Positions 1 to 5,011 of a stretch of 6,667 bases of DNA are shown here, in pieces. Under the pieces are notes generated by a model. It made no database searches. It was not told the DNA's origin and worked only from the letters and a program-made list of their open reading frames with translations. This stretch comes from Candidatus Poseidoniaceae archaeon (GTDB taxonomy: Archaea > Thermoplasmatota > Poseidoniia > Poseidoniales > Poseidoniaceae), in NCBI GenBank assembly GCA_022452125.1, contig JAKURJ010000090.1:1-6667 (forward strand), given 5' to 3'. Position numbers and translations under genes: made by a program. Positions within the stretch are counted from its first letter, which is position 1; each line of letters opens with the position of its first letter.

Positions 1-608
1 AGTCTCACATGGTTAAGACTGCACAAAGAGATCCAGTTTCTCAGGCGCTGTGGGATTTAGATGATGTTTCGTCATTGCTTCACAACGGTATCAATGTAGT
101 TGGTATCGGTTATACTGTCTACATCGGTTCAGAGTATGAACATGAAATGCTTACCGAAGCTGCAACCTTCATTCGTCAAGCGCATGAACTTGGAATGATT
201 GCAGTTGTTTGGATGTATCCTAGAGGACAAGCGGTTACTGACGAGAAAGACCCGCAATTAATTTCAGGTGCAGCAGGTGTTGCTGCGTGTATTGGTGCTG
301 ACTTCGCTAAGGTCAACTACCCAAGAGCATTCGAGGGTATGACTCAACCAGAAAGCCTTGGCATTGCTGCCGAAGCAGCGGGAAGATGTGGTATCATTTG
401 TTCAGGTGGCGGCTCACTTCCGCCAGAAGAATTCCTAGGGCGCCTAGTCGACCAAATGCAGGTCTCTGGATGCCGTGGAGCGGCTACTGGTAGGAATATC
501 CATCAGAAGACAACTGAAGAAGCGGTTAGAATGACCGCAGCTTGTAAGGCTGTAATCTGTGATGGTGCAGGCTTGGAAGAAGCGCTGGCTATCTACAACG
601 GACAGTAA
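1..608 (+). CDS. fba: Class I fructose-1,6-bisphosphate aldolase, DhnA family (5' partial)
   Basis: The enzyme reversibly cleaves fructose-1,6-bisphosphate to dihydroxyacetone phosphate and glyceraldehyde-3-phosphate through a Schiff base, in cytoplasmic glycolysis or gluconeogenesis. The frame is open from the left edge, and family members are about 250-350 residues, so the N-terminal part with the first phosphate- and substrate-binding loops lies outside. Counting from the ATG at 9, I see the barrel strand IGYTVYIGSE (33-42), then AHELGM, then VVWMYPRG (66-73) with the Trp and Tyr typical of archaeal aldolases. IGADFAKVNYP follows (95-105), whose Lys101 (bases 309-311) is the expected Schiff-base lysine. 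After it come the SGGG phosphate-binding turn and GAATGRNIHQ (about 157-166). The ATG at 9 is probably internal. The related ADH synthase (2-amino-3,7-dideoxy-threo-hept-6-ulosonate synthase) is the main alternative, but the YIGSE and VVWxYPRG motifs fit aldolase better. Confidence 0.9.
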   Translation, partial: SHMVKTAQRDPVSQALWDLDDVSSLLHNGINVVGIGYTVYIGSEYEHEMLTEAATFIRQAHELGMIAVVWMYPRGQAVTDEKDPQLISGAAGVAACIGADFAKVNYPRAFEGMTQPESLGIAAEAAGRCGIICSGGGSLPPEEFLGRLVDQMQVSGCRGAATGRNIHQKTTEEAVRMTAACKAVICDGAGLEEALAIYNGQ

Positions 609-824
609 TTCCTGTTGCTAAATCAGCGTTAATTGCGAATGGTGCAATTGATACAGTAGAGGTCACGTGATGCGTTGAGCATCAAGTCAGACAGCTGAGG
701 CGGGTTATTTTCTATTGGATTCACTGAACCATTCCACATTCTGTACAAAGGCAGCCAACCACTAGTCCTCCGCAAAACATACAGACGGTTGCATCCGTCA
801 TGGTTCGAATCCAATTCATCGTAA
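609..824. other. Convergent intergenic region with three inverted-repeat structures
   Basis: This 216-base gap separates the tails of the aldolase and the small winged-helix gene. I see no credible protein in it. Three foldable elements stand out: 629-651 (TTAATTGC/GCAATTGA, one G-U pair, 7-base loop), 668-684 (TGATGC/GCATCA, 5-base loop), and a long bulged stem spanning 714-815. A short T-rich run at 706-712 could end transcription of the aldolase gene, but it is weak. An alternative view is that the segment is the decayed remnant of an RNA gene. Confidence 0.5.
714..815. repeat. Imperfect inverted repeat forming a bulged 16-bp stem
   Basis: Bases 714-722 (ATTGGATTC) pair perfectly with 807-815 (GAATCCAAT). 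After a three-base bulge (723-725), 726-732 (GAACCAT) pairs with 800-806 (ATGGTTC). The enclosed 67 bases include a second hairpin, GACGG/CCGTC with loop TTGCAT (784-799), and a possible TCTGTA/TACAGA pairing (740-745 with 780-785) that competes with it at two bases. All long-stem pairs are Watson-Crick, so they do not show which strand is transcribed. The stem contains GGTTCGAATCC, which looks like a tRNA T-loop but is explained by the stem. Confidence 0.55.
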
Positions 825-1151
825 TCAGTTTCGCCTGATCAAATCATTGGTTTGAACATTTCCTTCTGAATCGATGATTAGAGGCTGTCCTTCTTGCCAA
901 TCAGGGCAGTTGTCTGAAACCCAGGTTCGTGTTGCCCATTCGCAGATATCATATCCACCAGATAGAATGCCGGAGCGCTTGATGTATCCTACTTTGACAA
1001 TATCCTTGTCTTTGGAAAGGACGTTTCCGAGTTGCTGACTAGTGGTGCCGTGTCTCATGGTGCTGTTAATGTGCTCCAAAATTTCAGCTGTGTTTCGTGG
1101 GCGGTAACACAGGAACTTCTTGATTTTCTCACGTATTCTTACTGTTTTCAT
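825..1151 (-). CDS. Small winged-helix-like protein, 108 aa
   Basis: This is a short soluble protein with a basic N-terminus (residues 1-20, many Lys/Arg). A helix-turn-helix-like segment follows: NTAEILEHINS (20-30), then TTSQQLGNVLSKDKDIVKVGYI (36-57), where the second helix and the following strand look like the recognition helix and wing. The C-terminal part has a CEWATRTWV stretch (70-78), then DNCPDW and an acidic tail. Cys70 and Cys82 are too few for an obvious zinc site. I infer DNA binding, with target unknown. I chose the ATG at 1151 because GAGGAGA sits six bases upstream (1158-1164). The frame stays open to a TTG at 1247, but that lies beyond the likely TATA box at about 1224-1234. 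The gene is divergent from the large winged-helix gene on the other strand. The family is not one I can name. Confidence 0.75.
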   Translation of the reverse strand: MKTVRIREKIKKFLCYRPRNTAEILEHINSTMRHGTTSQQLGNVLSKDKDIVKVGYIKRSGILSGGYDICEWATRTWVSDNCPDWQEGQPLIIDSEGNVQTNDLIRRN

Positions 1152-1157
1152 ATGCAA

Positions 1158-1164
1158 TCTCCTC
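1158..1164 (-). promoter_or_regulatory. Ribosome binding site of the small winged-helix gene
   Basis: Read on the minus strand this is GAGGAGA, six bases before the ATG at 1151. It decides the start against the in-frame ATG at 1172 and the TTG at 1247, neither of which has a comparable SD sequence. Confidence 0.7.
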
Positions 1165-1223
1165 TTCGTCATCCGACCGTTTCCCGGTATCGGGTGGGCC
1201 GTTAAACAGGAGGAGCGAAGCAG

Positions 1224-1234
1224 CCCATATAACC
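1224..1234 (-). promoter_or_regulatory. Candidate TATA box for the small winged-helix gene
   Basis: The minus strand reads GGTTATATGGG. With usual archaeal spacing, transcription would start near 1203, leaving a leader of about 50 bases that contains the SD sequence. This is inferred from sequence only. Confidence 0.35.
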
Positions 1235-1294
1235 GTTCTCCCCACAAAGCCCTTGAAGTTACATTAACTAACGCCGAATTTGTACAAAATAATG

Positions 1295-1309
1295 GTTTAA
1301 TTGTTAAAC
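1295..1309. promoter_or_regulatory. Perfect dyad, candidate operator
   Basis: GTTTAA-TTG-TTAAAC is a perfect inverted repeat of six-base half-sites with a three-base spacer. It ends seven bases before the plus-strand TATA-like box at 1316. Its size and position suit a dimeric winged-helix regulator, possibly one of the two divergent gene products. The regulator is inference. Confidence 0.4.
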
Positions 1310-1315
1310 TGGGTG

Positions 1316-1323
1316 TATATTTT
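1316..1323 (+). promoter_or_regulatory. Candidate TATA box for the 760-residue protein gene
   Basis: TATATTTT is the best archaeal TATA-like match upstream of the large plus-strand gene. It predicts a start of transcription around 1345 and a leader of roughly 70 bases. A BRE-like purine element is not obvious upstream. Confidence 0.4.
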
Positions 1324-1340
1324 CCATTCTCCAGTGGAAA
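1321..1340. repeat. Eight-base-pair hairpin next to the TATA-like box
   Basis: TTTCCATT pairs with AGTGGAAA around the loop CTCC, with one T-G pair. It overlaps the end of the TATA-like box and ends just before the predicted transcription start, so it could be a regulator-binding dyad rather than an RNA structure. Confidence 0.4.
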
Positions 1341-1343
1341 TGC

Positions 1344-1361
1344 GTAACAAAATGTAACAAA
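1344..1361. repeat. Two direct repeats GTAACAAA, ten bases apart
   Basis: GTAACAAA occurs at 1344-1351 and 1354-1361. The ten-base period places both copies on the same face of the helix. Related TAAC/TAAG words follow (1363-1379). They lie near the predicted transcription start and could be an operator or an initiator region, or chance in AT-rich DNA. Confidence 0.35.
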
Positions 1362-1391
1362 CTAACGTGATGTAAGTAAGAATATTCATAT

Positions 1392-1399
1392 GGAGGTGA
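1392..1399 (+). promoter_or_regulatory. Strong Shine-Dalgarno sequence GGAGGTGA, oddly placed
   Basis: GGAGGTGA is a full match to the usual complement of the 16S rRNA tail. It is 13 bases before the TTG at 1413 and 22 before the ATG at 1422, both longer than usual. It also overlaps an ATG at 1390 that opens a nine-codon frame (MEVTFRQYW) ending at 1419, inside the start region of the large gene. Confidence 0.6.
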
Positions 1400-1412
1400 C
1401 ATTTCGACAGTA

Positions 1413-3695
1413 TTGGTGACAATGGTGCGTAGTAATCGTATTCGATCTACATACCAAAGGAGAGTTCTGGATTGGCTAGCAGATGGCGGTGGAACAGTAA
1501 CAGAGGTTTCTAACGCTCTATCTATCAGAGTACCTCACGCATCTGCAGCACTCAAGCAATTGAGAGAATCGGGTGACGTCGTGAGAGATGATGCTAGTTT
1601 ACGCGGTTCGAGATACCGTCTATCTTCCAAGGGATTGAACCGTTTGGAAGCGGATGGATTAGCTAGATTGAACGAATTAGTGAGGTGGCCACCACCTCCG
1701 GGGGCAGCTGGTATTGTACTCGGACGAGAAGGCTCGATGTTGCTACTTGGTTACGCCTCGAGACCTGCGGGGCCACTACTGGGGCTACCAGAAAGGCCGA
1801 TGGATGAGGAAAGTGGAGTACTCATAGATTCCAATGGAAATGAAGGGGAGTCTAACAACTGGCGTTGGGCTGTTCAGAGAGGCGATGGTCCAGTATGGTG
1901 GGATATCGAAACTATGCGCAAAAGTACGGCACCTAATGAGCCAAGCCCGATGACACTGAACGCTTGGATGGAGAGGCCGAAAGTAATCGGAATTATCCGA
2001 GCAAGACTACTGGACGAAGACAGTCCGTGGCCGCTAGGTGTAGGGAGTTGGTTTTCTCCACTACCGTCTGGATTCTGGCCAGATTTGCCTCAAGCACTGC
2101 GAGATGGCGAAGTATCCATTGGCCACGCAGGTAATTCAGGGCCGCTAGTCTCTCCTAGGGGTGGTATACATGCCAAATTGGGTAGGAGAATTGACCGCTC
2201 AGTGATTGCGAATAGTATCGGAAATAATGCACTAGTCATTGCAGATGGCGACTTGATAGGTTTGCCATTGGCACATTTGCCTTATGCAATTCTCCGACAT
2301 TGGTTGAAACTTAATCATCCCAGATTATCTCCAATGTCAATTGAAGAAAGATTCACTAAATTAGTTTCAGACATAAAATCAAACTCATCCAATTCTCTAA
2401 CTCGTAAAGTATTGAATGATTTTCCAGGAAGAAAGTGGTCTGAACAATTCAACAATTTAATCGACACGCGTTCGATTTCAGAACGTGGTGGCGAAGCAGC
2501 ATTGCTATTTTCTCTAGAAGAAGGTGAGTTGCCAATCGTAGTCGATTGGCGTTGGGGTCATGTGAAGTCCCTTGATAGGTTAGTCAACGATAGTAGATGC
2601 AGAATAATTATCGGAGAGTCGGTTGACTTGGATTTACCATTCAAACTCACATCTGGAAATGGGCAAGGTAAATTCAACCTCGAGATGCATGGCAGGTTGA
2701 GGTTACCAATTTCAGTGGCACACGAGGCAAAAATGCCTGTAGATTGGATGCCTCCTCAGTCGCCCGAAGAGATAGTGCGTGGCAAATCAGTCACAGTTAG
2801 AAATGCTGAAAACGAGCTAGAAGCACTATGGCTTGCAATCCAATTAGAAAGTGGAGACGATGTTTGGGCTGACAAGCATGAAACACAGTATCCTTTGGCA
2901 TCGTGGATAGCAACTACAGAGAGCAATCACTCTGCCAGGTGGAGAAGAATTGGGGGTATACTCGACCCTAAGTGGGCGGATTTAGCGAATTTGAACGAAT
3001 TCGACGACTCAGATTTGGCAGATTTAGCAACAGTGGATGATTCAGCATTATCCATTCTGATTGAGAGAATAAGAAGCAATCCCTTTGCGACTCTCTCAAC
3101 TCGAATTACTGAGCCATCGGTGGCTACTGCGATTTTACTCAGTAGAGAATGGATTGAGGAAATGCCTGATGTTATCGATGTGTGGCTGAGTCAGCCATTG
3201 AGGGCAGGAGATGTATTGAGGCATAATTGGAATAAGCCCGAAATTTCTCGATTGGTTGAGGCTTGCATGCACCACAAGATGCTGTATGAGAATCAGAATC
3301 TAGACCGTGAAGAAATGTTGGCAATAATGGAAGACGTTCATCACTCATTGTGGAAATCAAAGGCGAGCTTATGGCTGTCGGTATGTCTGTCATCTTCGAT
3401 GGGTAGGGCCGCTCTTTCAATGCTTGATTTACCATGGCCGGCGTTACTTTGGGATCAAGGTCTGAAATCGGACGAACTTGTATTGGTTCATCACATGCCG
3501 GAGGGGGTCGGCAAAGATTCACTGCTGGATGTTTTGGATGGGGTTTCAGCATTTGAGCAAGAGATGAATCCTCCAATTGGCAGAAGTCATCCATTTGCAT
3601 GTTGGTTATTCCAGGAAACGGTTCCAATCCTTCCGATTGAGACCAAACACAATTTGGATGTCCACATAGAGTTACACCGACGGCTTCAACAATGA
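1413..3695 (+). CDS. Large protein of unknown function with N-terminal winged helix, 760 aa
   Basis: Residues 12-86 look like a winged helix of the MarR/ArsR kind: a first helix ending VLDWLAD, then TEVSNALSI (30-38), the recognition helix HASAALKQLRESGDVV (42-57) and a basic wing GSRYRLSSKGL (65-75). A WPPPPG linker (about 91-96) leads into some 660 residues I cannot assign. These have no signal peptide, membrane segment, Walker motif or repeat that I can see. The body is rich in Trp and acidic residues and reads like several alpha/beta and helical domains. It may be a transcription regulator with a large sensor, or a DNA-associated scaffold; neither is shown. TTG 1413, GTG 1416 and ATG 1422 are all possible starts; I chose 1413 as nearest to GGAGGTGA at 1392. 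The gene is divergent from the small winged-helix gene. Base use matches its neighbours, so I see no sign of recent transfer. Confidence 0.85.
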   Translation: MVTMVRSNRIRSTYQRRVLDWLADGGGTVTEVSNALSIRVPHASAALKQLRESGDVVRDDASLRGSRYRLSSKGLNRLEADGLARLNELVRWPPPPGAAGIVLGREGSMLLLGYASRPAGPLLGLPERPMDEESGVLIDSNGNEGESNNWRWAVQRGDGPVWWDIETMRKSTAPNEPSPMTLNAWMERPKVIGIIRARLLDEDSPWPLGVGSWFSPLPSGFWPDLPQALRDGEVSIGHAGNSGPLVSPRGGIHAKLGRRIDRSVIANSIGNNALVIADGDLIGLPLAHLPYAILRHWLKLNHPRLSPMSIEERFTKLVSDIKSNSSNSLTRKVLNDFPGRKWSEQFNNLIDTRSISERGGEAALLFSLEEGELPIVVDWRWGHVKSLDRLVNDSRCRIIIGESVDLDLPFKLTSGNGQGKFNLEMHGRLRLPISVAHEAKMPVDWMPPQSPEEIVRGKSVTVRNAENELEALWLAIQLESGDDVWADKHETQYPLASWIATTESNHSARWRRIGGILDPKWADLANLNEFDDSDLADLATVDDSALSILIERIRSNPFATLSTRITEPSVATAILLSREWIEEMPDVIDVWLSQPLRAGDVLRHNWNKPEISRLVEACMHHKMLYENQNLDREEMLAIMEDVHHSLWKSKASLWLSVCLSSSMGRAALSMLDLPWPALLWDQGLKSDELVLVHHMPEGVGKDSLLDVLDGVSAFEQEMNPPIGRSHPFACWLFQETVPILPIETKHNLDVHIELHRRLQQ

Positions 3696-3702
3696 TGAGC
3701 CT

Positions 3703-3984
3703 CGAGAACACATTGACCGCACATGCAACATCGCAGGGAGGGCGTGCTGCTCGATGAACTGTGATACCAATGATTGCGGTCATGTGCCATCGACGAAGAC
3801 CAGGGTGACTTTCGGGAATGACCTCTGATGCAAACCGATGGACTATGTGGTCGGTAATGGGTCCTCGCTGGACGAGAGAGTGAGAGTGAGACAACCAACC
3901 GGCTGCACAGACGCCCTGACCCTGGGTCAAGCTCCCGAGGAGACAATGACAGGGGCTGTTACGGGTCGGGGCACACCTTTCTTG
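3703..3984 (+). ncRNA. Candidate structured RNA in a GC-rich island
   Basis: The gap between the two flanking genes is clearly richer in G/C (164 of 290 bases in 3701-3990) than the coding DNA around it. Helices that fit together are: closing CGAGAA/TTCTTG (3703-3708 with 3979-3984), TGACCGCA/TGCGGTCA (3714-3721 with 3775-3782) enclosing CATCG/CGATG (3729-3733 with 3752-3756), CCATCG/CGATGG (3787-3792 with 3836-3841) enclosing a bulged CAGGGT stem, hairpin CTCG/CGAG (3864-3876), and a ten-pair helix (3913-3922 with 3963-3972) enclosing AGCTCC/GGGGCT (3930-3935 with 3952-3957). Three helices contain G-U pairs that would be C-A mismatches on the other strand, which favours plus-strand transcription. 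I could not find the conserved cores of RNase P RNA (GAGGAAAGUCC), SRP RNA (GNAR loop with AGCAG), 5S rRNA or tRNA. The ends are approximate. Co-transcription with the upstream gene is possible, as no TATA box is visible. Confidence 0.4.
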
Positions 3985-3999
3985 CGATTCATTGAATAG
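3838..3999 (+). other. Short open frame inside the GC-rich island (53 codons), doubtful
   Basis: An ATG at 3838 opens a 53-residue frame ending in TAG at 3997-3999. It begins MDYVVGNGSS and ends TPFLRFIE. It has no SD sequence before it. The same frame is also open for 52 codons (3670-3825) up to a TGA at 3826-3828, giving a Cys-rich peptide. Open frames of this size are expected by chance in GC-rich DNA, and the minus strand is open here as well. I list it so the reader can weigh a protein explanation against the RNA one. Confidence 0.12.
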
Positions 4000-4021
4000 C
4001 CATCCAAACTCAGTTAGGCAC

Positions 4022-5011
4022 ATGGCGAAGTTGGAGCGCTGCTTAGTTGGCGGCACTTTCGACAGATTTCATCAAGGGCACAAATCTTTACTCAATGCGG
4101 CACTAGATTCCGCAGAATTGGTTGAAGTTTGGATCACAAATGACGCCATGTCGGCAGCGAAATCTCCTGTTTTGCAATCTTTTGAAGATAGAAGAGAGGC
4201 TATAATCGCATGGGCAGATGAAAGAATCACAACTCATGAACTAGAGGATAATTATGGCCCTGCACCTATTCGCAAAGATTGTGATAGCATAATCTGTACT
4301 CCTGAGACATTGGGAAATTGTCAGAGAATTAATGAAATTAGACTTGCAAATGGATTATTGCCTCTAGAAATTATTGAGGTACAGCACAGCTTAGATGAAG
4401 TAGGCGGGATTATTTCTAGCTCAAGAATCAGAGCAGGATTGATCGATTGTGATGGAAAGCAGTGGTTGAGCGAAAAACAGTCAACACAAACACATCACTT
4501 CCACCGAGGATTGGATGCCGAATTGAAGGAACCTAGTGGAGATTTGTTTACGGGGCCTGAAGATTCACCGGAAGTTGCGATGTCCGCAGCAATGGAAAGT
4601 ATCGCACCGGGTGGAATAGTTGCTGTTGGAGATGTTTGCGTAGCAACATTGCTAGAGATGGGTGTAGTGGCGGATATTGCAATTATCGACGGTATGACCA
4701 AGCGCGTAGAGTTAGATGAGAAAGTCGATTTGAACGATTTTGATGTATTGCTTAACGCCGATAATCCTGCAGGACAGATCACTCCATCCTTAATCGATGC
4801 AATTGGGTCTGCACTACAAAATGACCAAACGACTTGTATTCAAGTCGAAGGAGAAGAAGACTTAGCCCCGATAATCGTCCATTTACTGGCACCTCTAGGA
4901 ACCAATATCGTATATGGACAGCCAAATACTGGAGTGGTTTTACGCATAACAACATTGGATGCCAAAGAAGAATGCAGAGGATTACTTTCTAGATTTGAGG
5001 TGAGGGATTGA
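4022..5011 (+). CDS. coaD: Fused phosphopantetheine adenylyltransferase / DUF359 dephospho-CoA kinase, 329 aa
   Basis: This is predicted to carry out the last two steps of CoA synthesis in the cytoplasm: adenylation of 4'-phosphopantetheine to dephospho-CoA, then 3'-phosphorylation to CoA with GTP. Residues 5-146 are the archaeal CoaD domain: GGTFDRFHQGH (10-20) with the HxGH nucleotidyltransferase motif, FEDRREAI (54-61), the YGPA segment (78-81), TPETL (93-97), RINEIR (102-107) and ISSSRIRAG (131-139). After a polar linker, residues 170-325 match DUF359, the family shown in Thermococcus to be a GTP-dependent dephospho-CoA kinase. I see VGDV (202-205), IIDGMTKR (221-228), NPAGQIT (248-254), EGEEDLAP (276-283), PLG (291-293) and YGQPNTGVV (298-306). 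The ATG at 4022 fits the family N-terminus; an in-frame TTG at 3992 would add ten residues inside the island. The SD before 4022 is weak. The stop overlaps the next start. Confidence 0.92.
   Translation: MAKLERCLVGGTFDRFHQGHKSLLNAALDSAELVEVWITNDAMSAAKSPVLQSFEDRREAIIAWADERITTHELEDNYGPAPIRKDCDSIICTPETLGNCQRINEIRLANGLLPLEIIEVQHSLDEVGGIISSSRIRAGLIDCDGKQWLSEKQSTQTHHFHRGLDAELKEPSGDLFTGPEDSPEVAMSAAMESIAPGGIVAVGDVCVATLLEMGVVADIAIIDGMTKRVELDEKVDLNDFDVLLNADNPAGQITPSLIDAIGSALQNDQTTCIQVEGEEDLAPIIVHLLAPLGTNIVYGQPNTGVVLRITTLDAKEECRGLLSRFEVRD
4997..5003 (+). promoter_or_regulatory. Ribosome binding site inside the end of the CoA gene
   Basis: GAGGTGA lies four bases before the TTG at 5008, within the last codons of the upstream gene. 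It supports the TTG start of the glycosyltransferase and translational coupling through the TTGA overlap. Confidence 0.65.

Larger units (their letters stand above)
1152..1412. promoter_or_regulatory. Divergent intergenic control region
   Basis: These 261 bases lie between two divergently oriented genes, both encoding proteins with predicted helix-turn-helix folds. Visible elements are a CCCG-GTAT-CGGG hairpin (1183-1194), TATA-like boxes for each direction, a perfect six-base dyad, an eight-base-pair hairpin and several short direct repeats. The octamer AACTAACG occurs twice (1266-1273 and 1360-1367). The open frames crossing it show no start signal or protein-like composition. Confidence 0.55.

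Noticed and set aside
667..697. Box C/D guide RNA (GTGATGC ... CTGA)
   Set aside because: Box C has a mismatch, no C' and D' boxes with proper spacing are present, and the segment is better described as a hairpin.
629..814. 61-codon minus-strand open frame beginning MDSNHD
   Set aside because: It starts at a TTG without SD and lies across the inverted repeats. Frames beginning DSN commonly arise by reading B-box-like sequence backwards.
799..822. tRNA gene ending here on the plus strand (GGTTCGAATCC looks like a T-loop)
   Set aside because: The T-stem would have three pairs only. No A-box, anticodon arm or matching acceptor strand could be placed, even allowing an intron. The word is fully explained by the long inverted repeat 714-815.
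1120..1347. 75-codon plus-strand frame across the divergent promoter region
   Set aside because: It overlaps the start of the opposite gene and the control elements. It has no SD, and its composition is not protein-like.
3505..3525. Possible P-loop (GVGKDS) in the C-terminal part of the large protein
   Set aside because: The spacing lacks the full GxxxxGK[ST] pattern, and no Walker B follows in a suitable place.
3696..3991. RNase P RNA, SRP RNA or 5S rRNA
   Set aside because: Length and G/C content would suit RNase P or SRP RNA, but on neither strand could I find the GAGGAAAGUCC core, a GNAR loop with AGCAG, or the 5S core. A covariance-model search is still needed.
3172..4056. 294-codon minus-strand open frame, and a nested 86-codon one (3686-3946)
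   Set aside because: It overlaps the end of the 760-residue gene on the opposite strand. Composition is rich in Cys, His, Ser and Pro, with no domain, and long open frames are expected antisense to coding DNA and in GC-rich DNA.
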